From contig NZ_LGYE01000005.1 in the NCBI RefSeq assembly GCF_001262495.1, positions 1 through 64,000 on the forward strand: a stretch of DNA of 64,000 bases, in the 5' to 3' direction. The notes under the pieces were generated by a model. It ran no database searches and was not told where the DNA came from. It was given only the letters and a program-made list of their open reading frames with translations. Source of the DNA: Microbacterium sp. GCS4. GTDB taxonomy: Bacteria > Actinomycetota > Actinomycetes > Actinomycetales > Microbacteriaceae. Made by a program: the position numbers and the translations under genes. Below, piece by piece: positions 10,132 through 18,318 of this stretch; position 1 is the stretch's first letter, and each line of letters begins with the position of its first letter.

Positions 10132-11151
10132 ATGCGTACCACTGGACCTCTCGCGGGCATCGCCGCGGCCGCTCTGGCGCTCACATTGACCGGGTGCGGG
10201 GGCGCCGCGGGAGGCGAGCTGACGTATGAGGACTCCCCGCTCGGCCAGTACCTCTCCGCGGCCTACGGCGGCGATCTCTCGCCGGAGGAGCAGCAGAAGC
10301 AGTTCGAGGAGCAGCAGCGCAAGCAGGAAGAGCTGATGGCCGAGTGCATGGCCGAGCAGGGCTTCGAGTACGAGCCCAATGTGCAGGACGGTTCGTTCAT
10401 CGTCTCGGGCGACGACGTCGAATGGGAGCCCGAGAAGAAGGACTGGGTCGAGAAGTACGGCTACGGGATCGTGAACAACCCGTACAACGAGATGGGCGAG
10501 GAGTCGACGGCCGAGGAGTACGTCGACCCGAACCAGGAGTACGTGGAGTCGCTGTCGGAGTCGGAGCAGACCGCATACTACGAGACCGCCTACGGTGTTC
10601 CTCCCGAGGAGGACGAGCTGGGTGAGGACGGCAGCTTCGAGTACAACTGGGAGGATGCCGGCTGCCAGGGCTGGGCCCAGAACGAGCTCCAAGGGGAGGA
10701 CCCGTGGCAGTCCGACGAGTTCGCCGATCTGCGCACGAAGATGGAAGAGCTCTGGACATCGTCGGCGGATGCACCCGAGCTCAAGGAGCTCAACGCCGCC
10801 TGGGCGTCGTGCATGGATGACGGCGGCGAGCCCGGCTTCACACTGCAGGGCGATGCTCAGCAGTCGATCTCCGACGAGCAGAGCGCGCTCTACGAGGACG
10901 CGTCCGGGGGAGCCTCGGGCGAACTGGATCCCGAGGCCGACCCCGACGCCATGGATCCGTCGAAGAGCCCCGAGATGAAGGCGCTCGGCGAGCGGGAGAT
11001 CGAGCTGGCGCTGGTCGACCTCGAGTGCCGCACGAAGACCTCCTACATGGAGGAGTCCCTCAAGATCCAGTTCGCGCTGGAGGAGAAGTTCATCGCCGAG
11101 AACAAGGCCGACCTCGAGGCGTTCAAGGCCGCCGCCGAGCAGAACAGCTGA
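10132..11151 (+). CDS. Acidic secreted lipoprotein, MacAB-associated
   Basis: The 339-residue protein has a lipoprotein signal peptide ending in the lipobox LTGC with the modified Cys at residue 22. The mature part is very acidic and holds four further cysteines in the settings AECMAEQGF, DAGCQGWA, WASCMDDGG and LECRTKTSY, which could form two disulphides. I recognise no enzyme domain. The start is fixed by an AGGAG site at 10120-10124. The gene ends 1 bp before the membrane-fusion protein and is co-oriented with the exporter genes, so it is probably an extracytoplasmic partner of that system. A -10-like TATGCT lies at 10082. Confidence 0.8.
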   Translation: MRTTGPLAGIAAAALALTLTGCGGAAGGELTYEDSPLGQYLSAAYGGDLSPEEQQKQFEEQQRKQEELMAECMAEQGFEYEPNVQDGSFIVSGDDVEWEPEKKDWVEKYGYGIVNNPYNEMGEESTAEEYVDPNQEYVESLSESEQTAYYETAYGVPPEEDELGEDGSFEYNWEDAGCQGWAQNELQGEDPWQSDEFADLRTKMEELWTSSADAPELKELNAAWASCMDDGGEPGFTLQGDAQQSISDEQSALYEDASGGASGELDPEADPDAMDPSKSPEMKALGEREIELALVDLECRTKTSYMEESLKIQFALEEKFIAENKADLEAFKAAAEQNS

Positions 11152-11152
11152 C

Positions 11153-12736
11153 ATGAAGGGCGACGAGACCCCGACGACAGAACTTCCCGCAGACCTGCTC
11201 CCTGTCGACGCCGAGGCGGACGGCCCGGAGGGCAGCGACCCCGACGAGAGCGTCGACACGTCGCGCGTCAGCGGCTGGAGGCGCATCCTGCGGGGCAACC
11301 GCACGCTGTGGATCGTCGCGCTGTGCGCGGTGGTGAGCCTGGTGGCCGGACTGCTGGTGGGACGGTTCCTGATCTCTCCGGCGCAGGCGAGTGATACCCC
11401 GGACCCTGGCCTCGTGACGGTTCCCGTCGAGTTCGGCTCGCTGAGCAACGACGTGACGCTGCGTGCGGACGTGGGCTATGCGGATGCCGTCGAGGTGACG
11501 ATCGACACGACGGGCGGCGGCAACGTCGTGACGGGTTCGGTGCCCGAGATCGGCGCCACGTTGACGCCGCTGTCGATCGCACTCGAGATCGAGGGTCGGC
11601 CGGTGATCACGCTGCCGGGCGAGCTCCCCGCCTACCGCACCCTGCGGATCGGCGTGTCCGGCCCGGACGTGCTCCAGCTCAAGCAGGCACTCGTGAGTCT
11701 CGGCATCGATGCGGGTGACGTCTCGTCGAACCTGTTCGACCAGGCAACTGCGAACGGGGTCGGTCAGCTCTACGCGCAGGCGGGATATCCGCTGCCCACC
11801 CCCGAGGAGGGTGCCGACGAGGCCGTGCGTTCCGCGGAGGAGGCCGTGCAGTCGGCCAAGAGCGGTGTGGCGCAGGCGCAGCAGGCGCTCACGGCCGCCG
11901 GTGCCGGGCCGTCGAAGGTCGAGAGCTTTCAGGCGGATGTCGCGGTGGCCAAGGCAGAGCAGGCTCTCGCAGACGCGCGCAACGGCGTCGAGGGTGCGCC
12001 GACACCGCAGCAGGCGGAGTGGGATCTCCAGACAGCCCGCCTCGAGCGGGACCAGCTGTGGGCCGCCAAGAACACCGGCGCCGAGAAGGCCGCTCTCGAC
12101 GCGGCGCGCGCGCAGGTGGACTCGGCCAACCAGGCGCTCGAGATCGCGCGGCAGAACGTGCTCCCGTTCCTCCCCGCCAGCGAGGTGCTGTTCCTCACCG
12201 AACTCCCGCGACGCGTCGACGCCGTGAACGTCAAGCGCGGTTCGACCATCTCCGGAGCTGTCATGACGGTGTCGGGCGCGACCGTGCGCCTGACGGGCGC
12301 CGCCGCGGAGGCGGACGCGCGGCTGCTCGAGGCGGGTGCCGCTGGGGTGTTCGAGCTCCCCGACGGGACGGAGCACCGAGCGGTGATCTCCGAGCTGAAG
12401 CCCGGCAAGGACGCGAAGGCGCGCTGGGAGGTGCTGTTCCAACCGGATCCGCTGACCGCCGAGCAGATCACCCAGCTGCAGGGCAGCAACGTCCGGGTGC
12501 GGATCGCGGTCGGCGCGACCGAGGGCGATGTGCTGTCGGTTCCCCTCGCAGCCCTCACGGCAGGGCCCGGAGGGGAGTCACGGGTCGAGGTCGTCGAGTC
12601 CGACCCCCGGGAGGGCAAGGATGCGAAGACCCGCCTCGTGCTCGTGGAGACCGGGCTCGCCGCGAAGGGGGCCGTGGAGGTGACCCCGGTCGACGGCGAT
12701 CTCGAGGAGGGCGACCTCGTGGTGGTGGGCGAGTGA
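11153..12736 (+). CDS. Membrane-fusion (HlyD/MacA-like) protein with peptidoglycan-binding-like domain
   Basis: The 527-residue product has a cytoplasmic N-tail, one transmembrane helix near residues 45-75 and an extracellular part. It contains a segment resembling PG_binding_1 (GPDVLQLKQALVSLGI near residues 168-185), an Ala-rich coiled-coil hairpin (about 220-345) and beta-barrel adaptor segments at the C-terminus. It is the adaptor of a MacAB-type ABC exporter. In a one-membrane actinobacterium the peptidoglycan-binding module could anchor the adaptor in the wall. The stop overlaps the ATPase GTG start. Confidence 0.82.
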   Translation: MKGDETPTTELPADLLPVDAEADGPEGSDPDESVDTSRVSGWRRILRGNRTLWIVALCAVVSLVAGLLVGRFLISPAQASDTPDPGLVTVPVEFGSLSNDVTLRADVGYADAVEVTIDTTGGGNVVTGSVPEIGATLTPLSIALEIEGRPVITLPGELPAYRTLRIGVSGPDVLQLKQALVSLGIDAGDVSSNLFDQATANGVGQLYAQAGYPLPTPEEGADEAVRSAEEAVQSAKSGVAQAQQALTAAGAGPSKVESFQADVAVAKAEQALADARNGVEGAPTPQQAEWDLQTARLERDQLWAAKNTGAEKAALDAARAQVDSANQALEIARQNVLPFLPASEVLFLTELPRRVDAVNVKRGSTISGAVMTVSGATVRLTGAAAEADARLLEAGAAGVFELPDGTEHRAVISELKPGKDAKARWEVLFQPDPLTAEQITQLQGSNVRVRIAVGATEGDVLSVPLAALTAGPGGESRVEVVESDPREGKDAKTRLVLVETGLAAKGAVEVTPVDGDLEEGDLVVVGE

Positions 12737-13473
12737 GCACGCTGGACGCGGAGATCGACCGGGACCCGGCGGCGCTGGTCGCTGGAGCCGAGGATGGGGT
12801 GGTCGCACCGCTGGTCGAGCTGCGTGACGTGACGCGATCCTTTCCCGGCCCGCCGGAGGTACAGGCGCTGAAAGGCGCGACGCTGTCGATCGCTCCGGGC
12901 GACTACCTCTCGATCGTGGGACCCAGCGGGTCCGGCAAGTCGACCATGCTCAACATCCTGGGCCTGCTCGATCGACCGAGCGTGGGGGAGTACCGCCTGG
13001 CGGGGTCGCTCACGGGCGACCTCTCGGATGACGAGCGCGCGGCCGTGCGCGCCCGCTTCATCGGGTTCGTGTTCCAGTCGTTCCATCTGCTGCCGCGCCG
13101 CAGCGTACTCGACAACGTGCTCATGCCGATGCTCTACAGCGGCGTCCCTCGCCGGGAGCGCGAGTCCCGCGCCCGCGAGTCCCTGCAGAGGGTCGGTCTC
13201 GGGCACCGTATGGACTTCTTCCCGAGTTCGCTCTCCGGAGGAGAACGGCAACGCGTCGCCGTGGCGCGTGCCGTCGTGAGCGGACCCCGGCTCCTTCTCG
13301 CTGACGAGCCGACCGGAAACCTCGATCAGCGCACCTCCGGAGAGGTGATGTCGTTGTTCGAGGAGCTCAACGAGGACGGTCTGACCCTCGTGGTGATCAC
13401 GCACGACGACGCGGTGGCTCGTCGTGCACGACGCTGCATCCGCATCGCCGACGGTCGATTGAGCGAACTGTGA
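12733..13473 (+). CDS. MacB-type ABC transporter ATP-binding protein
   Basis: The 246-residue ATPase has Walker [11 protein letters not shown]-loop [12 protein letters not shown], signature [14 protein letters not shown], Walker [13 protein letters not shown] and H-loop VVITHDD. The LolD/MacB subgroup is recognised by the [11 protein letters not shown] and ADEPTGNLD segments. GTG 12733 overlaps the stop of the membrane-fusion gene, and the TGA overlaps the permease GTG. It powers the neighbouring FtsX-like permease. Confidence 0.93.
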   Translation: MSTLDAEIDRDPAALVAGAEDGVVAPLVELRDVTRSFPGPPEVQALKGATLSIAPGDYLSIVGPSGSGKSTMLNILGLLDRPSVGEYRLAGSLTGDLSDDERAAVRARFIGFVFQSFHLLPRRSVLDNVLMPMLYSGVPRRERESRARESLQRVGLGHRMDFFPSSLSGGERQRVAVARAVVSGPRLLLADEPTGNLDQRTSGEVMSLFEELNEDGLTLVVITHDDAVARRARRCIRIADGRLSEL

Positions 13474-14825
13474 TCCGGCTGCCCTGGCGCAGGCGTCGCG
13501 CGCCGAAGGAGGGCGTGGAGGTGGGGAATGTCGGCGCGTCGGCAGCCGCACCGGCTGGTGAGGCGCCCGGTGGTGCCGCGCCCCTCGTCCCCGCGATCGC
13601 GCATGCCGATCGCTTCACCTTCCAGGATCTCGTCGCCGAGGCGACCGCGGACATCGGGTCGCGGCCGGCGCGTCTGATCATGACGATCCTCGGCACCGTG
13701 CTCGGCATCGCGTCCCTGGTCGCGACGATCGGATTCGCGCAGACCGCGGCGGCGCAGATCGCCAGCCAGTTCGATGGCGCGGCGGCGACGCGGGTCGTCG
13801 TGTCGGCGGCGCAGGCGCAGTCCGGGTCTCAGAACAAGAGCGTCGCGGCCGGTCGCCTGCCCTGGGACTCGCCCGAGCGGGTCGAGCTCCTCGCCGGCGT
13901 GGAGAGTGCGACGCTCCTCGGCGAGGTCGAGCTCGCCGAGGGGGAGACGATCACGGCGGTGCCGGTCAACGATCCGGCGGCGGCTGCTGTCGCCTCGCCC
14001 CGTCTGTTCTCGGCGTCGCCGGAGCTGCTCGACACCGCGGAGGGAGCGCTCGTCACCGGGCGGTTCTTCGACCGCGGGCACGATGCGCGCGCGGACCGCG
14101 TCGCGGTGCTGGGCGCACGCATCGCCGAGCGGATGGGCATCAACCGCGTGGATTCGCAGCCGTCGGTGTTCATCGGCGGTGTGGCGTACGCGGTCGTCGG
14201 GATCGTGGACGGGATGGATCGTCGCAGCGAGCTGCTGGACGCCGTGATCATCCCCACCGGGTCGGCACGCGCGGACTTCGGTCTGGAGGCTCCGTCGGAG
14301 CTCGACATCCGGATCGCGGTCGGAGCAGGACCCCAGGTCGCGAAGCAGGCGGTGATCGCTCTCCAGCCGGACGATCCCGAGAGCCTCGAGGCGCGGGCCC
14401 CGTCGGGATCATCCGATCTCAGCGAAAGTGTGCAGTCCGATGTGAACGTCGTGTTCCTGATCCTCGGCGTCATCGCGCTCCTGGCCGGTGGACTCGGCAT
14501 CGCGAACGTGACCTTGTTGTCGGTCATGGAGCGGATCGGCGAGATCGGTCTGCGGCGTGCGCTTGGAGCGACCCGGCGACAGATCGGCGCACAGTTCATG
14601 GTCGAGTCGATCGTGATCGGCTTCATCGGCGGACTGATCGGCTCGGCGCTCGGTGTCGTGGCGGTCATCGTGGTGGCCGCGGTCCAGGGGTGGACGCCCA
14701 TGACGGATCCGCTCGTCGCGGCGGCCGGCGCCGTACTCGGTGCCGTGGTGGGGTGGGGTTCGGGATGGTACCCGGCTCGCCGCGCCGCACGTATCGAACC
14801 CGTGGCGGCGCTGCGCGGCGGCTGA
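13470..14825 (+). CDS. MacB/FtsX-like ABC transporter permease
   Basis: The 451-residue protein has one transmembrane helix near residues 68-92 (RLIMTILGTVLGIASLVATI), a large extracellular MacB periplasmic-core-like domain and three C-terminal helices, the FtsX arrangement. The conserved segment VMERIGEIGLRRALGATRRQ lies between helices. Together with the three genes before it, this makes a complete lipoprotein-adaptor-ATPase-permease export or mechanotransmission system. The substrate is unknown. The stop codon lies in the first copy of a three-copy 18-bp repeat. Confidence 0.9.
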   Translation: MIRLPWRRRRAPKEGVEVGNVGASAAAPAGEAPGGAAPLVPAIAHADRFTFQDLVAEATADIGSRPARLIMTILGTVLGIASLVATIGFAQTAAAQIASQFDGAAATRVVVSAAQAQSGSQNKSVAAGRLPWDSPERVELLAGVESATLLGEVELAEGETITAVPVNDPAAAAVASPRLFSASPELLDTAEGALVTGRFFDRGHDARADRVAVLGARIAERMGINRVDSQPSVFIGGVAYAVVGIVDGMDRRSELLDAVIIPTGSARADFGLEAPSELDIRIAVGAGPQVAKQAVIALQPDDPESLEARAPSGSSDLSESVQSDVNVVFLILGVIALLAGGLGIANVTLLSVMERIGEIGLRRALGATRRQIGAQFMVESIVIGFIGGLIGSALGVVAVIVVAAVQGWTPMTDPLVAAAGAVLGAVVGWGSGWYPARRAARIEPVAALRGG

Positions 14826-14871
14826 CTCGGGCGCGGCGGCTGACTCGGATGCTGCGCGGCGGCTGACTCGG
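14813..14871 (+). repeat. Three copies of an 18-bp repeat across the permease stop codon
   Basis: GCGCGGCGGCTGACTCGG occurs at 14813-14830, 14831-14848 and 14854-14871, all perfect. The first copy encodes the last residues and TGA of the permease. The other copies are non-coding. Confidence 0.92.
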
Positions 14872-14932
14872 GCGCGCGTCGCGGCGGTGGCTCAGGCGCT
14901 CGCTGACGGCCGTGTGCCGGTCATCGGACCAC

Positions 14933-14967
14933 GGAGAGTCCCCGGTGCCGCGCGCCGGGGACTCTCC
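14933..14967. terminator. Strong hairpin between exporter operon and parA
   Basis: GGAGAGTCCCCGG is followed by a 9-nt loop and a perfect 13-bp complement. No T-run follows. It is likely the terminator of the exporter operon, or an insulating structure just upstream of the parA promoter. Confidence 0.65.
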
Positions 14968-14983
14968 GCCGCGCCCCGCCCGC

Positions 14984-14989
14984 TACAAT
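14984..14989 (+). promoter_or_regulatory. Probable -10 element of the parA-scpAB operon
   Basis: TACAAT lies 29 nt before the parA GTG, right after the hairpin at 14933-14967. A purine-rich GGGAGCAGGAG follows at 15003-15013 as ribosome site. Confidence 0.55.
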
Positions 14990-15018
14990 CGACCAAGAAC
15001 GAGGGAGCAGGAGAAGCG

Positions 15019-15909
15019 GTGGCGGAGAAAGCGGCGAAGTCCAGGGCGAAGGCACGGAAGGCCGACGAGACACCCCTCGGACCGACCGGACGGCCGTACC
15101 ACGGGTTCCCGACCCCCGAGCCGCTCGCGTCCCACGGACCTGCGCGCATCATCGCCCTGTGCAACCAGAAGGGCGGGGTCGGCAAGACGACGACCTCCAT
15201 CAACCTCGCCGCGGCACTCGCCGAGTACGGGCGCAAGGTGCTCGCGGTCGACTTCGACCCTCAGGGCGCCCTCTCCGCGGGGCTGGGCATCCAGACGCAC
15301 GACGTCCCCACCATTTACGACCTCCTGCTCGACACCAAGCGCGACGCGCACGACGCGATCGTGCACTCGGGTGTCGAGGGCCTCGACGTCATGCCCGCGA
15401 ACATCGACCTGTCCGCGGCCGAGGTGCACCTCGTGAACGAGGTCGCGCGTGAGACCATCCTCGCCCGGGTACTGCGTCAGGTCGCGGGGGAGTACGACGT
15501 CATCCTCATCGACTGCCAGCCGTCGCTGGGGCTCCTCACCGTGAACGCGCTGACCGCCGCGCACGGCGTCATCATCCCGCTCGAGTGCGAGTTCTTCGCG
15601 CTGCGCGGCGTCGCCCTGCTGATCGAGACCATCGACAAGGTCCGTGATCGACTGAACCCGTCGATCACGATGGACGGTCTCCTCGCGACCATGTACGACC
15701 CCCGCACGCTGCACTCGCGCGAGGTGCTCGAACGCGTGGTCGAGGCTTTCGGCGACGACGTTCTCGAGACCGTGATCGGCCGCACCGTGAAGTTCCCCGA
15801 TGCGTCGGTCTCGGGCGTGCCCATCACCGAGTTCGCTCCGGAGCACGCCGCCGCCCAGGCCTACCTGCGGCTGGCGCGGGAGCTGGTCGCCCGTGGCGCC
15901 GTCGCCTGA
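15019..15909 (+). CDS. parA: ParA/Soj-family ATPase of the scpAB operon
   Basis: The 296-residue protein has a basic N-tail of about 45 residues (AKSRAKARKADE) and then the deviant Walker [17 protein letters not shown], Walker A' VDFDPQGALS and Walker B VILIDCQPSLG. It matches the ParA-like protein encoded next to scpA/scpB in actinobacteria (Rv1708 position). No parB or parS is seen here, so it is probably not the oriC-proximal partition ATPase. GTG 15019 is chosen for its ribosome site and for the TACAAT upstream. Confidence 0.88.
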   Translation: MAEKAAKSRAKARKADETPLGPTGRPYHGFPTPEPLASHGPARIIALCNQKGGVGKTTTSINLAAALAEYGRKVLAVDFDPQGALSAGLGIQTHDVPTIYDLLLDTKRDAHDAIVHSGVEGLDVMPANIDLSAAEVHLVNEVARETILARVLRQVAGEYDVILIDCQPSLGLLTVNALTAAHGVIIPLECEFFALRGVALLIETIDKVRDRLNPSITMDGLLATMYDPRTLHSREVLERVVEAFGDDVLETVIGRTVKFPDASVSGVPITEFAPEHAAAQAYLRLARELVARGAVA

Positions 15910-16858
15910 CGAGATCTCCGAGAACACCGACACGGTCGCGCCCGCCGTCGCGGTCGAGGAGTCGGATGCGGTCGGTTCGACGTCCGTGTCGTCGACCGTC
16001 GTGTCGGCCGATGCGCCGCCGGAGTCCGACGAGCCCGCCGACCCGACCGAGCCCGCCGAGCACTCCGAGCCTGCCGAGGCCGGCTTCCGGGTGTCGCTCT
16101 CCAACTTCGACGGCCCTTTCGATCTGCTCCTGAACCTCATCTCGAAGCACGAGATGGACATCACGGAGGTGTCGCTCAGCGCGGTCACGAACGAGTTCAT
16201 CGCCTATCTGGGCGACCTCGAAGACGAGCAGGAACTCGATCAGGCATCCGAGTTCCTGGTGGTGGCCGCGACGCTGCTGGACATGAAGGTGGCCGGGCTC
16301 CTGCCTCAGGGAGAGCTCGTGGATGCCGAGGCCGTGGCGCTCCTCGAGGCACGCGACCTCCTGTTCGCCCGCCTGCTGCAGTACCGGGCCTTCAAAGAGG
16401 TGTCCGCCTGGTTCTCGCGCTGCCTGCAGCGTGAAGATCGGCGCCATGTGCGCGCGGTACGCCTCGACGAGAAGCACCGGGCGCAGACCCCGGAGCTCGT
16501 CTGGACGCTCAGCGTCGACGACTTCGCCGCGATCGCGCTGCTCGCGTTCGCGCCGAAGGAGATCCCGCACGTCGGGCTCGACCACCTGCACGCGCCGCTC
16601 GTCAGCATCCGCGAACAGGCCGCGATCGTCGTGACTCTGCTGCGCGGCGCGGAATCGCTGAACTTCCGTGAGCTGGTCGCCGGCATCCGGGAGCCAGGTA
16701 TCGTCGTCGCGCGCTTCATCTCGGTGCTCGAGCTGTATCGGCATGCGGCACTGTCCTTCGAACAACTGGAACCGCTCGGCGAGCTCACGCTGCGCTGGGC
16801 AGCCGACTCCTGGTCGGATGAGATGCTGGCGACGCTGGGAGCCGACTATGACCGATGA
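15893..16858 (+). CDS. scpA: Segregation and condensation protein A
   Basis: The 321-residue kleisin starts at GTG 15893, 17 bases inside parA. Residues 1-62 are an acidic Pro/Glu/Ser tail without structure. The ScpA domain begins at FRVSLSNFDGPFDLLLNLIS and continues through ASEFLVVAATLLDMKVAGLL. The winged-helix C-terminus contains ELYRHAALSFEQLEPLGELTLRW. ScpA links the heads of SMC dimers to form bacterial condensin with ScpB. An earlier start further inside parA is possible, but GTG 15893 gives the shorter overlap. Confidence 0.92.
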   Translation: MAPSPDEISENTDTVAPAVAVEESDAVGSTSVSSTVVSADAPPESDEPADPTEPAEHSEPAEAGFRVSLSNFDGPFDLLLNLISKHEMDITEVSLSAVTNEFIAYLGDLEDEQELDQASEFLVVAATLLDMKVAGLLPQGELVDAEAVALLEARDLLFARLLQYRAFKEVSAWFSRCLQREDRRHVRAVRLDEKHRAQTPELVWTLSVDDFAAIALLAFAPKEIPHVGLDHLHAPLVSIREQAAIVVTLLRGAESLNFRELVAGIREPGIVVARFISVLELYRHAALSFEQLEPLGELTLRWAADSWSDEMLATLGADYDR

Positions 16859-17456
16859 TCTGTCCGTCGAGAACGACACCGCTGAGGCCTCGTCTCTCGA
16901 GTCGCCGCTGGCCGAGCGGGTCGAGGCCATCCTGCTCGTGATCGACGAGCCGATCGGGCTCGTCGCCCTCGCCGCGGCGGTCGGTTCGCCGGTGCCTGCG
17001 GTGCGTCAGACGATCGAGTCGCTCGTGGAGGACTACGACGGACGAGGCACCGGACCGCGGCGCGGCTTCGAGCTGCGCGAGGTCGGCGGAGGGTGGCGAC
17101 TCTACGTGCGAGAGGACCACGATGCGCTCGTGGCGGAGTTCGTCGGGGGACAGGCGCCCGCGCGGCTGTCGCAGGCGGCACTCGAGACCCTCGCGGTGAT
17201 CGCCTACAAGCAGCCAGTCACCCGCAGCCAGGTCGCGTCGATCCGTGCGGTCAACGTCGACTCGGTGGTGCGCACGCTTCTCGCCCGCGGTCTCATCACC
17301 GAACTGTTCGCCGACTCGGAGACCGGGGCGATCAATTACGGCACGACCGATGCCCTCCTGCAGCACCTCGGCATCAACGCGCTCGACGAGCTGCCGCCGA
17401 TCTCTCCGCTGCTCGACGACGGCGCCGACGGTTTCGATGAAGGAGTGGTCCGATGA
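16848..17456 (+). CDS. scpB: Segregation and condensation protein B
   Basis: The 202-residue protein has two winged-helix domains. Landmark segments are VEAILLVIDEPIGLVALAAA, LSQAALETLAVIAYKQPVTR and the FADSETGAINYGTTDALLQHLG turn. It binds ScpA in the SMC complex. It overlaps scpA by 11 bases. The C-terminal codons GFDEGVVR plus stop were copied into the next 71 bp, see the minigene at 17453. Confidence 0.94.
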   Translation: MTDDLSVENDTAEASSLESPLAERVEAILLVIDEPIGLVALAAAVGSPVPAVRQTIESLVEDYDGRGTGPRRGFELREVGGGWRLYVREDHDALVAEFVGGQAPARLSQAALETLAVIAYKQPVTRSQVASIRAVNVDSVVRTLLARGLITELFADSETGAINYGTTDALLQHLGINALDELPPISPLLDDGADGFDEGVVR

Positions 17457-17530
17457 CCGAGCGCCGACTGGTTGAGGATGTGCGCGGTGGTCATCGGGTC
17501 GGTTTCGATGAAGGAGTGGTCCGATGACCG
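17429..17530 (+). repeat. 31-bp direct repeat (71-bp spacing) at the scpB-rluB junction
   Basis: Positions 17429-17459 and 17500-17530 are identical. Each copy carries a ribosome site (GAAGGAG), the codons for FDEGVVR, a TGA and an ATGACC start. This duplicates the whole stop/start coupling module, with 40 bp of unrelated sequence between. Confidence 0.95.
17453..17527 (+). CDS. 24-codon minigene created by duplication, linking scpB to rluB
   Basis: ATG 17453 overlaps the scpB stop (ATGA). The frame runs 24 codons (MTERRLVEDVRGGHRVGF and then the ScpB-like ending) to a TGA at 17525-17527 that overlaps the rluB ATG. It has a ribosome site inherited from the duplicated segment. Its last eight residues equal the ScpB C-terminus except for the frame of origin. 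It could act only as a translational relay that keeps rluB coupled to scpB. A functional peptide cannot be excluded. Confidence 0.6.
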   Translation: MTERRLVEDVRGGHRVGFDEGVVR

Positions 17531-18318
17531 GTTTCCCCGCTGAGGGTGCGCCCGAGGGCGTCCGCCTGCAGAAGGTGCTCGCCGCGGCCGGAGTTGCCTC
17601 CCGTCGCGTCGTCGAGCAGTACATCGTCGAGGGGCGCATCCGCGTGAACGGGCAGACCGTCACCGAGCTCGGCACCCGCATCGATCCGGAGACCGACCTC
17701 GTCGACGTCGACGGTACCGCCGTGCAACTCGACGTCTCGAAGCGGTACGTCATGCTCAACAAGCCCACGGGGGTGGTCAGCAGCATGCGCGACGAGAGCG
17801 GTCGCCCCGACCTGCGCCGTTTCACGAAGGACTTCGAGGAGCGCCTCTACAACGTGGGGCGACTCGACGCCGAGACCAGCGGGCTGCTCGTCCTCACGAA
17901 CGACGGCGAGCTCGCACACGTGCTCGCGCACCCCTCGTTCGGGGTGACCAAGGTGTACATCGCCAAGGTCGAGGGCGCTGTCACGGCGCAGACGATCGCG
18001 AAGCTCACGAAGGGCATCGAGCTCGAGGACGGCCCGATCGCCGCGGACAAGGCGCGCCTCCTCGACACGTCACGCGGGTCGAGTCTCGTCGAGCTGACGC
18101 TGCACTCCGGTCGCAACCGCATCGTCCGCCGCATGATGGCCGCGGTGGGGCATCCCGTGACGGAACTCGTACGCCGCCAGTTCGGCCCGCTGCACCTGGG
18201 AACCCTCCCGGCTGGGCGCACCCGGGAACTGACTAAAATCGAACTCGGTGCGCTCTTGACTCTGGCGCGCCGTGATTCCGGTGTCGCCGAGGCGCCAGGC
18301 GAGCAGGAGACCCAGTGA
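17524..18318 (+). CDS. rluB: RluB/RsuA-type pseudouridine synthase
   Basis: The 264-residue protein has an N-terminal S4 domain (VRLQKVLAAAGVASRRVVEQ) and an RsuA/RluB catalytic domain with the nucleophilic Asp in NVGRLDAETSGLLVLTNDG. The closing RNRIVRRMMAAVGHPVTELV is typical. It converts a uridine to pseudouridine, most likely in 23S rRNA. The gene between scpB and cmk in mycobacteria (Rv1711) belongs to the same family. The exact target base is not shown by the sequence. Confidence 0.88.
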   Translation: MTGFPAEGAPEGVRLQKVLAAAGVASRRVVEQYIVEGRIRVNGQTVTELGTRIDPETDLVDVDGTAVQLDVSKRYVMLNKPTGVVSSMRDESGRPDLRRFTKDFEERLYNVGRLDAETSGLLVLTNDGELAHVLAHPSFGVTKVYIAKVEGAVTAQTIAKLTKGIELEDGPIAADKARLLDTSRGSSLVELTLHSGRNRIVRRMMAAVGHPVTELVRRQFGPLHLGTLPAGRTRELTKIELGALLTLARRDSGVAEAPGEQETQ

